Source: Odoribacter splanchnicus DSM 20712 (GTDB taxonomy: Bacteria; Bacteroidota; Bacteroidia; Bacteroidales; Marinifilaceae). From it: 64,000 bases of DNA. The notes beneath the pieces are model-generated. The model searched no databases. It was not told the DNA's origin and worked only from the letters and a program-made list of their open reading frames with translations. This document shows positions 44,415 to 54,451 of the stretch, piece after piece (the first letter of the stretch is position 1; each line of letters opens with the position of its first letter). The stretch spans positions 2,728,001 to 2,792,000 of the forward strand of contig NC_015160.1 in the NCBI RefSeq assembly GCF_000190535.1. Direction: 5' to 3'. Both the position numbers and the translations under genes were made by a program.

Positions 44415-45755
44415 TTAATAGGCAGCCGGTCCACCGGGAGTCTTCCCTTTAATTCGTCCTGTTTTCATCAATCCGTCGTAATGACGCATCAACAAATGCG
44501 ACTCGATCTGTTGTAGAGTATCCAAAACAACTCCGACCAAAATCAACAGGGAAGTACCGCCATAGAACTGAGCAAACTGTTGGTTCACTCCGGCAATGGT
44601 TGCAAAAGCCGGTAATATGGCAACTATTCCCAGGAATATAGATCCCGGTAAAGTAATCCGTGACATAATGGTATCCAGGAACTCCATTGTTTTCCGTCCG
44701 GGTTTCACACCGGGAATAAATCCACCGTTCTTCTTCATATCCTCGGACATCTGCATCGGATTAACCGTAATCGCCGTATAAAAATACGTAAATGCCACAA
44801 TCAGGATAAAGAAAGTGAAGTTATACCAAAAACCGGTGAAATTAGAAAAAGCAGTTGCAAAACCGGATAACGATTCAGAAGCTGCATAATTCACAAAAGA
44901 AATCGGTAACAACATAATTGCCTGAGCAAAAATGATCGGCATAACCCCTGCAGCATTAATCTTCAGAGGGATATACTGACGTACTCCACCATATTGTTTG
45001 TTTCCGACAATACGTTTTGCATACTGTACAGGCACCTTACGGGTTCCTTGTACCAGCAGGATCGTACCGCAGAATACGAAAAACAGCAGAATAATCTCGA
45101 TCAGGAATGCCACCAATCCGCCACCTTGCTGACTAACACGCGAAGTCAGTTCGGCAAAGAATGCAAACGGCAGACGGGCGATAATACCAATCATGATAAT
45201 GATAGAAACACCGTTTCCAATACCTTTATCTGTAATTTTTTCACCCAACCACAAAACGAACATAGAGCCCGCAGCCAGGATAATTACGGAATAGATTGTA
45301 AAGAAAGCCCCTTTTATCAGAAAGAATTCGGGCTGAATCTGTGCATGCAAGTTGGTAAGATACGCAGAACCTTGTAATATCAGAATGATAATGGTCAGAT
45401 AACGGGTAATCTGGTTGATTTTACGCCGTCCACTTTCCCCTTCACGCTGCATACGCTGAAAATAAGGAACCGCAATTCCCAGTAACTGAACTACGATAGA
45501 AGCAGAGATATAGGGCATAATTCCCAAGGCAAAGATCGAAGCATTCGAAAATGCACCTCCCGAAAACATATCCAGCAATCCCAGCACACCACTCGAAGTC
45601 TGCTGTTTTAAAGCGGCTAATCCGGCAGGGTCGATACCCGGTAGTACCACCTCTGTTCCAAGTCTGTAAACGAGAATCAACCCGAGTGTTGTCAGAATCC
45701 GGGTTTTCAATTCCTCAATTTTCCAAATGTTCTTTAATGTATCAAATAACTTCAT
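44415..45755 (-). CDS. secY: Protein translocase subunit SecY
   Basis: The product has 446 residues with ten membrane spans. It starts MKLFDTLKNIWKIEELKTRI and has the family motifs LGIMPYISASIVVQLL, GVSIIIMIGII, VRQYIPLKINAAGVMPIIFAQ and a short basic C-terminus. SecY is the channel for Sec export and membrane insertion. It is flanked by spacers of about 100 bases rich in spacer-specific words. Confidence 0.98.
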   Translation of the reverse strand: MKLFDTLKNIWKIEELKTRILTTLGLILVYRLGTEVVLPGIDPAGLAALKQQTSSGVLGLLDMFSGGAFSNASIFALGIMPYISASIVVQLLGIAVPYFQRMQREGESGRRKINQITRYLTIIILILQGSAYLTNLHAQIQPEFFLIKGAFFTIYSVIILAAGSMFVLWLGEKITDKGIGNGVSIIIMIGIIARLPFAFFAELTSRVSQQGGGLVAFLIEIILLFFVFCGTILLVQGTRKVPVQYAKRIVGNKQYGGVRQYIPLKINAAGVMPIIFAQAIMLLPISFVNYAASESLSGFATAFSNFTGFWYNFTFFILIVAFTYFYTAITVNPMQMSEDMKKNGGFIPGVKPGRKTMEFLDTIMSRITLPGSIFLGIVAILPAFATIAGVNQQFAQFYGGTSLLILVGVVLDTLQQIESHLLMRHYDGLMKTGRIKGKTPGGPAAY

Positions 45756-45769
45756 AAGTTCTTTTATTT

Positions 45770-45855
45770 ATAAGTTTATAAAGTTTATAAAGTTTAAAAG
45801 TTACAAAGTTAAAATTACCTTATGAACTTATGAACTTTATGAACTTTATAAACTC
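45770..45855. repeat. Hairpin-forming AAGTTTATAAAGT word repeats in the rplO-secY spacer
   Basis: The left arm is three to four copies of AAGTTTATA (ATAAGTTTATAAAGTTTATA and on), and the right arm is copies of TATGAACTT (TTATGAACTTATGAACTTTA and on). The arms are roughly complementary over about 40 bases. Confidence 0.75.
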
Positions 45856-45863
45856 GTTTTGTT

Positions 45864-46310
45864 TTACAAAACGACTACAGAGCCACCGGCAGCCTCGATC
45901 GCAGCAATCGCTGACTTAGAGAATGCATTTGCTGTAATTTCGAGTTTAGCACTGATTGAGCCGTCACCCAAAACTTTCAACAATTCATTCTTATTGAGCA
46001 ATCCGGCTGCAATCAGAATATCCCGATCGATTTTCTCCAGATTATCTCTTTCAGCTAAAGCCTGCAACATGCTTACATTGATAGCTTTATAGGCTACACG
46101 ATTGATATTCTTAAAGCCGAATTTCGGTACACGTCTCTGCAGAGGCATCTGACCACCTTCAAAACCAATCTTCGTATGGTAACCCGATCTTGATTTAGCT
46201 CCTTTATGTCCTCTTGTAGAAGTACCTCCTTTTCCGGAACCTTGTCCGCGACCAATTCTTTTTTCGTGATGAGTTGATCCGCAGGCCGGTTTTAAGCTAC
46301 TTAAATCCAT
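45864..46310 (-). CDS. rplO: 50S ribosomal protein L15
   Basis: The product has 148 residues with the glycine-rich RIGRGQGSGKGGTSTRGHKG region and GFEGGQMPLQRRVPKFGF. It is a late-assembly 50S protein. It follows rpmD by 27 bases. Confidence 0.98.
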   Translation of the reverse strand: MDLSSLKPACGSTHHEKRIGRGQGSGKGGTSTRGHKGAKSRSGYHTKIGFEGGQMPLQRRVPKFGFKNINRVAYKAINVSMLQALAERDNLEKIDRDILIAAGLLNKNELLKVLGDGSISAKLEITANAFSKSAIAAIEAAGGSVVVL

Positions 46311-46337
46311 TTTATTTCGTTCTTAAAATGTTTATAC

Positions 46338-46520
46338 TTATTTTACTTCTTCCACACGAACCAGATGGCTGATTTTTGCCACCATTCCCAGGATCTGCGG
46401 AGTAGCTTCTTTCTCAACACTGCTGTTGGTTTTCTTCAATCCCAAAGCCTGAATAGTGCCTACCTGAGTTTTATCGCTACCGATTTTACTTTTTACAAGT
46501 GTGATTTTAATCTTTGCCAT
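46338..46520 (-). CDS. rpmD: 50S ribosomal protein L30
   Basis: I start at ATG 46520 ([16 protein letters not shown]), giving 60 residues. [13 protein letters not shown] and the final [10 protein letters not shown] are typical. It follows rpsE by 12 bases. Confidence 0.96.
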   Translation of the reverse strand: MAKIKITLVKSKIGSDKTQVGTIQALGLKKTNSSVEKEATPQILGMVAKISHLVRVEEVK

Positions 46521-46532
46521 GATCCTCAAATA

Positions 46533-47039
46533 TTAACCGTTAAACACTTTATCCAGACTAATGCCTCTCTGAGCGGCAATCGTACGGGCATCACGCATTT
46601 CTTTCAATGCAGCTATCGTAGCTTTTACCAAATTGTGAGGGTTGGACGAACCTTTACTTTTAGCCAATACGTCGTGAATACCGGCACTTTCCAAAACAGC
46701 ACGCATAGCACCTCCGGCTACCAGCCCGGTACCGGAAGAAGCGGGTTGCATATAAACCTCAGAACCGCTGAAACGAGCTACCTGCTCATGAGGAATAGTT
46801 CCTTTCAATACAGGTACTTTGATCAGGTTCTTTTTAGCAGCTTCGATTCCTTTAGAAATAGCTGTAGTCACCTCGTTTGCTTTTCCTAATCCCCAGCCTA
46901 CGATTCCGTTTTCGTCACCTACCACAACGATAGCTGCGAAACTGAATGTACGACCTCCTTTTGTAACTTTGGTCACACGATTGATAGCTACCAATCTGTC
47001 CTTTAATTCCAAGTCAGTATTATTTACTTTTTGTTCCAT
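46533..47039 (-). CDS. rpsE: 30S ribosomal protein S5
   Basis: The product has 168 residues with [36 protein letters not shown] and the C-terminal domain [18 protein letters not shown]5 helps decoding fidelity and contacts the mRNA entry. Confidence 0.98.
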   Translation of the reverse strand: MEQKVNNTDLELKDRLVAINRVTKVTKGGRTFSFAAIVVVGDENGIVGWGLGKANEVTTAISKGIEAAKKNLIKVPVLKGTIPHEQVARFSGSEVYMQPASSGTGLVAGGAMRAVLESAGIHDVLAKSKGSSNPHNLVKATIAALKEMRDARTIAAQRGISLDKVFNG

Positions 47040-47051
47040 TCCGCTAACTTA

Positions 47052-47408
47052 TTAAAAATTAAGACCTCCGTTACGGGCAGCATCAGCTAATGCTTTTACT
47101 CTACCGTGATACAAATAACCGTTTCTGTCGAAAACAACAGCTTCGATACCGGCAGCTTTAGCTTTTTCTGCTACAGCAGCCCCTACGAAAGCAGCCTGTT
47201 CGGTCTTGTTGCCTTTCTTCTCAGCAATTTCCTTGCACAAAGATGAAACAGATAATAAAGTCTTACCTGCTTTATCGTCGATCAGCTGTACAGATATCTG
47301 CGCATTTGAACGATAAACGCTCATACGTGGACGTTCAGCTGTCCCGGAGACAATCTTCCGAATTCTCCGTTTTATTCTTAATCTTCTTTCTTCTTTCGTT
47401 AAAGCCAT
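47052..47408 (-). CDS. rplR: 50S ribosomal protein L18
   Basis: The product has 118 residues with [20 protein letters not shown] and [20 protein letters not shown], and it binds 5S rRNA with L5. It lies 22 bases after rplF. Confidence 0.98.
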   Translation of the reverse strand: MALTKEERRLRIKRRIRKIVSGTAERPRMSVYRSNAQISVQLIDDKAGKTLLSVSSLCKEIAEKKGNKTEQAAFVGAAVAEKAKAAGIEAVVFDRNGYLYHGRVKALADAARNGGLNF

Positions 47409-47430
47409 AACTTTTTACTTCCTTTAGTAA

Positions 47431-47985
47431 TTAAACTTTAGCTGACTTACCTGCTTTCCGGCGAACCACTTCACCAACGAAGCGAATACCTTTACCCTTG
47501 TAAGGCTCAGGTTTACGGAAAGAACGGATTTTAGCAGCTACCTGACCGATCAACTGTTTGTCACAGCTTTCGAGCGTAATAATCGGGTTAGCACGTTTTT
47601 CAGTTACGGCTGTAACTTTCACCTCTGCCGGTAATTGCAAGAAGATAGAGTGAGAATATCCCAGTCCCAGTTCGAGAACCTGACCCTCAGCGTTAGCACG
47701 GAAACCAACACCTACTAATTCTTGTTTGATGGTATAACCTTCAGAAACACCTACAACCATATTATGAAGCAATGCACGGTACAGACCATGCTGTGCTTTG
47801 TGTTCTTTATCTTCTGTATGACGTGCTACATGCACTTCGTTCTCTTCAACGGTAACAGTCAGATCAGCACTTACCTGCTGAGAAAGTTGTCCTTTCGGAC
47901 CTTTGACTGTGACGGTGTTATCAGGACTTACTGCTACAGTAACTCCTTGTGGTATATGAATCGGTAATTTCCCTATACGTGACAT
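47431..47985 (-). CDS. rplF: 50S ribosomal protein L6
   Basis: The product has 184 residues, starting MSRIGKLPIHIPQGV, with VTVKGPKGQLS and the signature PEPYKGKGIRFVGEVVRRK. It sits near the factor-binding site of the 50S subunit. Confidence 0.98.
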   Translation of the reverse strand: MSRIGKLPIHIPQGVTVAVSPDNTVTVKGPKGQLSQQVSADLTVTVEENEVHVARHTEDKEHKAQHGLYRALLHNMVVGVSEGYTIKQELVGVGFRANAEGQVLELGLGYSHSIFLQLPAEVKVTAVTEKRANPIITLESCDKQLIGQVAAKIRSFRKPEPYKGKGIRFVGEVVRRKAGKSAKV

Positions 47986-48003
47986 TTCTTCTTCACTTTA
48001 AAA

Positions 48004-48399
48004 TTAATACACATAACACAATACTTCACCGCCTACATTCCGCTGGCGAGCTTCTTTGTCAGTCATCAATCCCATTGAGGTAGACAAAATGGCAATACCC
48101 AGTCCGTTCAATACACGTGGCATTTCTTCCACATTAGTGTACCGACGTAAACCCGGTTTTGACACACGTACCAGCGATTTGATGGCCGATACTTTCGTCT
48201 CGGGATGATATTTCAATGCAATTTTGATATTGCTTCTTGCACCTTCCTGTTCGAACTTATAATTCAGGATATATCCTTTTTCTTTCAGGATTTTGGTCAT
48301 TTCGAGTTTAATTTTAGAACCCGGGATTTCAACCACTTTATGACCAACACTTACCGCATTCCGAATGCGGGTAAGGAAATCTGCTATTGGATCTGTCAT
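48004..48399 (-). CDS. rpsH: 30S ribosomal protein S8
   Basis: The product has 131 residues, with TDPIADFLTRIRNAV at the start and GLGIAILSTSMGLMTDKEAR in the C-terminal RNA-binding part. In E. coli S8 represses the spc operon at rplE; no such site was tested here. Confidence 0.98.
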   Translation of the reverse strand: MTDPIADFLTRIRNAVSVGHKVVEIPGSKIKLEMTKILKEKGYILNYKFEQEGARSNIKIALKYHPETKVSAIKSLVRVSKPGLRRYTNVEEMPRVLNGLGIAILSTSMGLMTDKEARQRNVGGEVLCYVY

Positions 48400-48420
48400 C
48401 TCTTTTCGTTTTTTTTAATA

Positions 48421-48690
48421 TTACCAACTAGCCTTTTTAACTCCCGGTATCAACCCTTGTGAAGCCATTTCACGGAATTGGATACGGCTGATACCAAATT
48501 GTCTCATATAACCTCTGGGACGTCCAGTCAGTTTGCAACGGTTGTGCAAACGGATCGGATTCGAGTTTCTAGGCAGGAGACTCAGTGCAGCATAGTCACC
48601 TTCCTCTTTTAATTTTGCTCGTTTCGCAGCGTACTTTTCTACCAATTTTGCACGCTTCACCTCACGGGCTTTCATTGATTCTTTTGCCAT
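48421..48690 (-). CDS. rpsN: 30S ribosomal protein S14, zinc-free type
   Basis: The product has 89 residues, the long form, with [20 protein letters not shown] and [21 protein letters not shown]. It has a single Cys and no C-x2-C pairs, so it does not bind zinc. Confidence 0.97.
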   Translation of the reverse strand: MAKESMKAREVKRAKLVEKYAAKRAKLKEEGDYAALSLLPRNSNPIRLHNRCKLTGRPRGYMRQFGISRIQFREMASQGLIPGVKKASW

Positions 48691-48701
48691 TTCGCTTGTT
48701 T

Positions 48702-49250
48702 TTAGTTCTTTTTAAACGGTAATCCAAACTCTCTGAGCAGAGCAAAACCTTCTTCGTCGGTATTAGCCGAAGTCACAAATGTAATGTTCATACCCATGAT
48801 TTTGTGAACGGAATCCATCACAATTTCAGGGAATATGATCTGCTCTTCAAGACCTAATGTATAGTTGCCTTTTCCGTCCAGCTTACTGTTGATCCCCTTG
48901 AAGTCGCGGATACGCGGCAGGGCACTACAGATCAATCTTTCCAGAAATTCGTACATACGTTCTTTCCGTAAAGTCACTTTCACACCGATCGGCATGCCTT
49001 TACGCAATTTGAAGTTAGATACGTCTTTTGTCGATTTACCTACAACAGCTTTCTGACCTGTTATCGCAGTAATCTCATTCAATGAAAATTCCAGGATCTT
49101 CTTATCCTGAATAGCTGAACCCACTCCCTGATTGATTACTATCTTCTCCAGCCGGGGAGCCTGCATAACTGACTTGTATCCGAATTCTTTCATTAAAGTC
49201 GGTACAATCTCTTCGTTATACTTTGTTTTAAGATTTGGTACGTATTTCAT
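48702..49250 (-). CDS. rplE: 50S ribosomal protein L5
   Basis: The product has 182 residues with [40 protein letters not shown] and [20 protein letters not shown]. It binds 5S rRNA and contacts S13. A 204-base spacer with a candidate promoter separates it from rplX, the longest gap in the S10-spc part. Confidence 0.98.
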   Translation of the reverse strand: MKYVPNLKTKYNEEIVPTLMKEFGYKSVMQAPRLEKIVINQGVGSAIQDKKILEFSLNEITAITGQKAVVGKSTKDVSNFKLRKGMPIGVKVTLRKERMYEFLERLICSALPRIRDFKGINSKLDGKGNYTLGLEEQIIFPEIVMDSVHKIMGMNITFVTSANTDEEGFALLREFGLPFKKN

Positions 49251-49264
49251 CTATTTAATTATAA

Positions 49265-49454
49265 TTTTGATTCACGATTGACGATTTTACACACAATAGT
49301 CGACCGAAAAATCAGATTTTCAGGCGGCAAAGGTATAAAATATTTTGGATTATATCACTTCGTAAATCCCATTTTTATTCTTGCTTTACGATATTGATTT
49401 ACGATCAGAGTGTTTTTTCACTATAATCGTAAATCCGGAATCGTAAATCAGGTC
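49265..49454. repeat. ATTTACGATT word repeats in the rplX-rplE spacer
   Basis: Words GATTCACGATTGACGATTTT (49267-49290), CTTTACGATATTGATTTACG (49380-49405) and ATCGTAAATCCGGAATCGTA (49424-49450) share the core ATTTACGAT or its complement. The direct and inverted copies could fold together. The candidate rplE promoter lies between the blocks. Confidence 0.65.
49328..49335 (-). promoter_or_regulatory. Candidate internal promoter -7 box (TACCTTTG) before rplE
   Basis: The minus strand reads TACCTTTG, a match to TAnnTTTG, about 78 bases upstream of the rplE ATG in the largest spacer of the cluster. The -33 region lacks a perfect TTTG. It suggests that spc genes can be transcribed apart from S10 genes. 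Confidence 0.5.
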
Positions 49455-49778
49455 TTATTTCAGGATTTCTCCTGATTTTTTAGCATATCTCACCAAGTTA
49501 CCTTTTTCGTCCTTTTTACGGCCGATACGGGTCGGTTTGTTGGTAGACGGATCGATCACGTTCAGGTTAGAGATGTGGATCGGAGCTTCTTGCTTGATGA
49601 TACCACCCTGCGGATATTTAGCATTCGGTTTGGTATGTTTGCTGATCATGTTGATTCCCTCAACGATCGCTCTTTCCTTATCCGGAAAAACTTCCAGTAC
49701 CTTTCCCTGTTTGCCTTTATCTTCCCCAGCGTTCACCTGTACTAAATCGCCTTTTTTAATATGAAATTTTCTATTCAT
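49455..49778 (-). CDS. rplX: 50S ribosomal protein L24
   Basis: The product has 107 residues with the KOW motif [20 protein letters not shown] and [16 protein letters not shown]. It starts assembly of the 50S 5' domain. Confidence 0.98.
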   Translation of the reverse strand: MNRKFHIKKGDLVQVNAGEDKGKQGKVLEVFPDKERAIVEGINMISKHTKPNAKYPQGGIIKQEAPIHISNLNVIDPSTNKPTRIGRKKDEKGNLVRYAKKSGEILK

Positions 49779-49796
49779 CTCTTTACTTTTTTAATT

Positions 49797-49872
49797 GTCG
49801 AAAGTCCAAAAGTCAAGAGTTTAAAAATTCTCATTCCCGAACATTCGACTTTCTGACATTCGACATTTGACA
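49797..49872. repeat. GTCGAAAGTC / GACTTTCTGACATTCGAC word repeats in the rplN-rplX spacer
   Basis: GTCGAAAGTCCAAAAGTCAA on the left and CGACTTTCTGACATTCGACA on the right are largely complementary, and the right part repeats the word ACATTCGAC/GACATTTGACA. The spacer can form an imperfect stem-loop between rplN and rplX. Confidence 0.7.
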
Positions 49873-50238
49873 TTAAAGTACTTCGGGGGCTAACGAAACG
49901 ATTTTCGTATAACCTTCACGAACTTCACGGGCTACAGGTCCGAAGATACGGGTTCCTCTCATTTCACCGGCATTGTTCAACAATACACAGGCATTGTCGT
50001 CAAAACGGATATAAGAACCATCGGGACGTCTGTATTCCTTGGTTACGCGTACAACCACAGCTTTGCTGACAGTACCCTTTTTAATTTCACCGCTAGGCAG
50101 GGCACTTTTTACAGCAACAACGATTTTATCGCCTACGCGTGCATATCTTTTCTTGGAACCTCCAAGAACACGGATACAAAGCACTTCTTTAGCACCGCTG
50201 TTGTCTGCTACTGTTAATCTGGTTTCCTGTTGTATCAT
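49873..50238 (-). CDS. rplN: 50S ribosomal protein L14
   Basis: The product has 121 residues starting [20 protein letters not shown], with the signature [14 protein letters not shown]. It follows rpsQ by two bases. Confidence 0.98.
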   Translation of the reverse strand: MIQQETRLTVADNSGAKEVLCIRVLGGSKKRYARVGDKIVVAVKSALPSGEIKKGTVSKAVVVRVTKEYRRPDGSYIRFDDNACVLLNNAGEMRGTRIFGPVAREVREGYTKIVSLAPEVL

Positions 50239-50240
50239 GA

Positions 50241-50498
50241 TTACTTCGCTCTTTCAATGATTTCAACTAATCTCCATCTCTTCATTTTACTTAAAGGACG
50301 GGTTTCCATAATTCTCACGGTATCACCGATATTACACTCATTCTTTTCATCATGAGCGGTGAACTTTTTGGTCTTTTTAATGAACTTACCGTAAATCGGG
50401 TGTTTCTCCTTAAAATGTACAGCAACGGTGATAGTTTTATCCATCTTATTGCTCAGTACCAGACCGATACGTTCTTTTCTAAGATTTCTTCCTTCCAT
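50241..50498 (-). CDS. rpsQ: 30S ribosomal protein S17
   Basis: The product has 85 residues with [20 protein letters not shown] and the signature [20 protein letters not shown]. It binds the 5' domain of 16S rRNA. Confidence 0.98.
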   Translation of the reverse strand: MEGRNLRKERIGLVLSNKMDKTITVAVHFKEKHPIYGKFIKKTKKFTAHDEKNECNIGDTVRIMETRPLSKMKRWRLVEIIERAK

Positions 50499-50502
50499 TG
50501 CT

Positions 50503-50703
50503 TTACTTCTTTTCAGTTAATTCTCTCTTACGTATTTCTGTCATCATACGAGCGATGGTTTTACGGGCAGCACGAATCTGCATCGGGTTTTCCATCGGCG
50601 TAATGGTATGATTCATCGTCATCTTATTGAGGGCTGCTTTTTCAGTCTCTACCCGTTCAATAAGTTCAGCTGTGGTCATTTCAATAATTTCTGAATTTTT
50701 CAT
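50503..50703 (-). CDS. rpmC: 50S ribosomal protein L29
   Basis: The product has 66 residues, helical, with [18 protein letters not shown] and [20 protein letters not shown]. It lies at the exit tunnel and contacts targeting factors. Confidence 0.97.
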   Translation of the reverse strand: MKNSEIIEMTTAELIERVETEKAALNKMTMNHTITPMENPMQIRAARKTIARMMTEIRKRELTEKK

Positions 50704-50743
50704 CTCTCTGACAAATTAATTTTTAAACTTAATAGCCGGAAGA

Positions 50744-51166
50744 CTATTCTTCTGTATAATCACGTCTAACCACAAACTTTGTCGTAATAGGTAATTTCTG
50801 TGCTGCAAGACGTAAAGCCTCTTTTGCCACTGCATACGGAACACCGTCAGCCTCGAAAATAATTCTTCCCGGAGTTACAGGTGCTACGAATCCCTCTGGG
50901 TTACCTTTACCTTTACCCATACGTACCTCGGCAGGTTTTTTGGTAATCGGTTTATCGGGGAATATACGAATCCAAATCTGTCCCTGACGTTGCATGTAAC
51001 GGGTTACTGCAACACGGGCAGCTTCTATCTGGCGTCCTTCGATCCATTTTTCTTCTAACGCCTTAATACCGAAAGATCCGAATGCAAGTTGATTACCTCT
51101 CTGGGCATTCCCCTTCATCCTACCTTTCTGGCTTCTTCTAAATTTAGTCCTTTTCGGCTGTAACAT
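50744..51166 (-). CDS. rplP: 50S ribosomal protein L16
   Basis: The product has 140 residues with [20 protein letters not shown] and [20 protein letters not shown]. It positions A-site tRNA. Confidence 0.98.
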   Translation of the reverse strand: MLQPKRTKFRRSQKGRMKGNAQRGNQLAFGSFGIKALEEKWIEGRQIEAARVAVTRYMQRQGQIWIRIFPDKPITKKPAEVRMGKGKGNPEGFVAPVTPGRIIFEADGVPYAVAKEALRLAAQKLPITTKFVVRRDYTEE

Positions 51167-51196
51167 AGCTCTTCGTTTATTAAATTAAAAGACTAC

Positions 51197-51931
51197 TTAC
51201 TTTTTCTTCTTTCTGAAACCGCCTTTTTTCCCGTCAGCTTTACCAGCTGATGCAGGACGGCTGTTGTCACGGGTCTGGAGCAGTGAGTTCGGAACGAGTT
51301 CACGTTTTCCATAAACTTCACCTTTACAGATCCATACCTTGATACCTAACAGACCATAAGTGGTCAGGGCCTCTGCCTGTGCAAAATCGATGTCAGCACG
51401 GAAAGTGTGCAGCGGAGTCCTTCCTTCTTTGAACATCTCGGCACGTGCCATTTCAGCACCGTTCAGACGTCCTGAAATCAGGATCTTGATTCCCTCGGCA
51501 CCCATTCTCATGGTTGAAGCGATTGCCATTTTGATAGCCCGGCGGTATGCTACACGGCCTTCCAACTGACGAGCTATGTTATTTCCAACGATCACAGCAT
51601 CCAATTCCGGACGTTTGATCTCGAAGATATTGATCTGAACCTCTTTATCGGTAATTTTCTTCAGCTCTTCTTTCAGTTTATCCACTTCCTGACCGCCTTT
51701 ACCGATAATAATTCCCGGACGGGCGGTATTGATCGTGATAGTGATGAGCTTCAGCGTACGCTCGATAACGATTTTTGCGATTCCGGCTTTTGCAAGACGG
51801 GCATTCAGGTATTTACGGATTTTGTAATCTTCTACCAGTTTGTCACCGTAATTCTTGCCGCCGAACCAATTAGAATCCCATCCACGGATGATACCTAATC
51901 TATTGCTTATTGGATTACATTTTTGTCCCAT
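51197..51931 (-). CDS. rpsC: 30S ribosomal protein S3
   Basis: The product has 244 residues with a KH domain ([20 protein letters not shown]) and the C-terminal domain ending in a basic [15 protein letters not shown] tail. It lines the mRNA entry with helicase activity in the ribosome. Confidence 0.98.
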   Translation of the reverse strand: MGQKCNPISNRLGIIRGWDSNWFGGKNYGDKLVEDYKIRKYLNARLAKAGIAKIVIERTLKLITITINTARPGIIIGKGGQEVDKLKEELKKITDKEVQINIFEIKRPELDAVIVGNNIARQLEGRVAYRRAIKMAIASTMRMGAEGIKILISGRLNGAEMARAEMFKEGRTPLHTFRADIDFAQAEALTTYGLLGIKVWICKGEVYGKRELVPNSLLQTRDNSRPASAGKADGKKGGFRKKKK

Positions 51932-51934
51932 GCT

Positions 51935-52357
51935 TTACTCTTTTACAGTGTTTTCAACAACGGCGGTTTTACTTCCCAACACGATAGTCACGTGATTGGA
52001 TCTTTTACGGATTCTGTGAGCCCGTCCCTGTGGAGCCGGACGCAGTCTTTTCAGAATACCCGCACCATCCACAAAGATTTCTTTGATATACAAAGCAGCG
52101 TCGTCTACGCGCTGGCCTTCGTTTTTCACGCTCCAGTTTGCAATAGCTGAAAGTAAGAGTTTCTCCACTTTACGAGCAGCTTCTTTCGGACAAAATTTCA
52201 GTGTATCCAAAGCCCTCTGTACGTCCATACCCCGTACAAGGTCTGCCACCAATCTCATTTTCTGAGGTGATGAAGGACAATCATGCAGCACAGCGAAAGC
52301 CTTTGTTTTTCTGGCTTCCTTCATCTGATTTGCTTTTATTCTTTTTCTTGCACCCAT
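51935..52357 (-). CDS. rplV: 50S ribosomal protein L22
   Basis: I start at ATG 52357 ([17 protein letters not shown]), giving 140 residues; the frame has an earlier ATG that adds three. Core motifs are [20 protein letters not shown] and [20 protein letters not shown], the loop that narrows the exit tunnel. Confidence 0.97.
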   Translation of the reverse strand: MGARKRIKANQMKEARKTKAFAVLHDCPSSPQKMRLVADLVRGMDVQRALDTLKFCPKEAARKVEKLLLSAIANWSVKNEGQRVDDAALYIKEIFVDGAGILKRLRPAPQGRAHRIRKRSNHVTIVLGSKTAVVENTVKE

Positions 52358-52394
52358 TTTATACAATCTTCATTTGTTCAACATCATCACGCTA

Positions 52395-52664
52395 TTATTT
52401 TTTCTTCTTGTCAGCGTGACCTCTAAATGTACGTGTCGGTGCAAATTCACCCAATTTATGACCAACCATATTTTCGGTCACATATACCGGGATAAATTTA
52501 TTACCGTTGTGTACAGCTACTGTATGCCCTACGAAATCCGGAGAAATCATGGAGTAACGAGCCCAGGTCTTAACAACCGATTTCTTGTTGGTCTCATTCA
52601 TTGCCAGGATTCTCTTTTCCAGCTTTACATCAATAAAAGGGCCTTTTTTTAACGAACGACTCAT
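52395..52664 (-). CDS. rpsS: 30S ribosomal protein S19
   Basis: The product has 89 residues, starting [15 protein letters not shown], with [20 protein letters not shown] and a basic end. It forms the head contact with S13. Confidence 0.98.
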   Translation of the reverse strand: MSRSLKKGPFIDVKLEKRILAMNETNKKSVVKTWARYSMISPDFVGHTVAVHNGNKFIPVYVTENMVGHKLGEFAPTRTFRGHADKKKK

Positions 52665-52683
52665 AACATCAAGTTTTAATCAG

Positions 52684-53508
52684 TTATTTTTTCCTTCTTT
52701 CAATAATATACTTCGAAGAAGCCTTCTTCGGTGCTCTGGTCTTCAAGCCCTTAGCCAACAAACCTTTTCTTGAACGGGGCAGACCTCCGGAAGCACGGCC
52801 TTCACCACCACCCATCGGGTGATCAACCGGGTTCATGACAACACCACGGACACGAGGACGACGGCCTAACCAGCGGGTACGCCCTGCTTTACCGGAACGT
52901 TCCAGAGAATGGTCAGGATTAGATACAGTACCTACGGTTGCTTTACAGGTAACCAGCACCATACGGATCTCACCTGAAGGCAATTTGATAGAAGCATATT
53001 TTCCTTCTCTTGCAACTAACTGAGCATAAGAACCGGCGCTACGGGCCATTACAGCTCCTTGTCCCGGACGTAACTCAATGTTATGTATGATTGTACCCAA
53101 TGGGATTTCAGACAAATACAGCGTATTCCCGATTTCAGGAGCGACTCCTTTACCGCTCTCGATGGTCTGACCGACAGTCAAACCGATCGGGGCAACGATA
53201 TAACGTTTTTCACCATCTGCATACACTAACAGGGCAATACGGGCCGTGCGGTTCGGATCGTATTCGATACTTGCTACTTTAGCAGGTATATTTTCCTTCT
53301 CGCGTTTGAAGTCGATTACTCTGTATTTGCGTTTATGACCACCACCTATATATCTCATTGTCATCTTACCGGTGTTATTACGACCTCCGGTTTTGCTGTA
53401 GGGTCTCAACAATGATTTCTCAGGTCTATCTGTAGTCACCTGTTCGAAAGTATTCACTACCTTTCCTCTTTGTCCAGGCGTTACAGGATTTAATTTTCTT
53501 ACAGCCAT
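52684..53508 (-). CDS. rplB: 50S ribosomal protein L2
   Basis: The product has 274 residues with [20 protein letters not shown] in its RNA-binding half and [17 protein letters not shown], which holds the conserved His near the peptidyl-transferase centre. Confidence 0.98.
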   Translation of the reverse strand: MAVRKLNPVTPGQRGKVVNTFEQVTTDRPEKSLLRPYSKTGGRNNTGKMTMRYIGGGHKRKYRVIDFKREKENIPAKVASIEYDPNRTARIALLVYADGEKRYIVAPIGLTVGQTIESGKGVAPEIGNTLYLSEIPLGTIIHNIELRPGQGAVMARSAGSYAQLVAREGKYASIKLPSGEIRMVLVTCKATVGTVSNPDHSLERSGKAGRTRWLGRRPRVRGVVMNPVDHPMGGGEGRASGGLPRSRKGLLAKGLKTRAPKKASSKYIIERRKK

Positions 53509-53513
53509 CTTAT

Positions 53514-53804
53514 TTAAATATTGCTAAAAAAATCAATACTATCACCTTCTGCTAAAGTCACAATTGCTTTCTTGAACGAGTTGGTACGTCCGCTGATTAC
53601 ACCGGCCTTGGTATAACGGGATTTAGCCGTCCCCTGATAACGCTGGGTATTTACAGCCAATACGTTCACTCCATACATGGCTTCAACTGCTTTCTTTATC
53701 TCAATCTTATTTGCCTCTTTTGCTACGATAAAAGCTACTTTACGCTGTTTATCGGTGAGAGCTGTCATCTTTTCCGTTAAAACGGGCTTAATAATAATTT
53801 CCAT
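53514..53804 (-). CDS. rplW: 50S ribosomal protein L23
   Basis: The product has 96 residues, starting [16 protein letters not shown], with [20 protein letters not shown]. It is the docking site for trigger factor and SRP at the tunnel exit. Confidence 0.98.
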   Translation of the reverse strand: MEIIIKPVLTEKMTALTDKQRKVAFIVAKEANKIEIKKAVEAMYGVNVLAVNTQRYQGTAKSRYTKAGVISGRTNSFKKAIVTLAEGDSIDFFSNI

Positions 53805-53815
53805 CTCTTCTTGGT

Positions 53816-54451
53816 TTAGTTAAGATTGAACATTTCGTTAAGGCCCTCTACAGAACTTTCAACTAAAACAAGGTTTTTAGCCTTCATTACGTTGTAAGTT
53901 GCGATGTCGCTAACTCTCATCACTTCCACATTCTGCAAGTTACGGGCAGACAGAAGTACATTTTCGTTCACACCGTTACCCAATACCAACAACAGACGAC
54001 CGTTGTTTACCTGCAGGTTGTTCATCAAAGCAACCATTTGTTTGGTCTTCGGAGCTTCGAAGGTGAAGTCTTCAACGACTTTTACAGCATTTGCACTTGC
54101 TTTTACAGCCAAAGCTGATTTACGAGCCAATTTTTTCAATTTCTTGTTCAGTTTGAAGCTGTAATCTCTCGGTACGGGACCAAAAATACGACCTCCTCCT
54201 CTGAACTCAGGGTTCTTAATACTACCTGCACGAGCACCTCCGGTACCTTTTTGCTTTTTCAGCTTTTTGGTACTTCCGGAAATTTCATTCCGCTGTTTTG
54301 ACTTGTGAGTACCCTGACGGTTGTTGGCCAGGAACTGTTTTACGTCAAGGTAGATAGCGTGCTCATTAGGCTGAATTCCAAAAATAGCGTCATCCAACAC
54401 TATCTTTCTGCCGGTTTCCTGTCCGGCAATGTTTAGTACACTTAACTCCAT
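53816..54451 (-). CDS. rplD: 50S ribosomal protein L4
   Basis: The product has 211 residues with the long loop [20 protein letters not shown] and [20 protein letters not shown] that reaches into the exit tunnel. In E. coli L4 regulates the S10 operon. Its ATG overlaps the rplC stop by one base, so the two are coupled. Confidence 0.98.
   Translation of the reverse strand: MELSVLNIAGQETGRKIVLDDAIFGIQPNEHAIYLDVKQFLANNRQGTHKSKQRNEISGSTKKLKKQKGTGGARAGSIKNPEFRGGGRIFGPVPRDYSFKLNKKLKKLARKSALAVKASANAVKVVEDFTFEAPKTKQMVALMNNLQVNNGRLLLVLGNGVNENVLLSARNLQNVEVMRVSDIATYNVMKAKNLVLVESSVEGLNEMFNLN

Noticed and set aside
42170..45855. CRISPR array or tRNA genes in the repeat-rich spacers
   Set aside because: The words are 7-10 bases, degenerate and inverted, without constant repeats and unique spacers of even length; no cloverleaf or CCA end was found.
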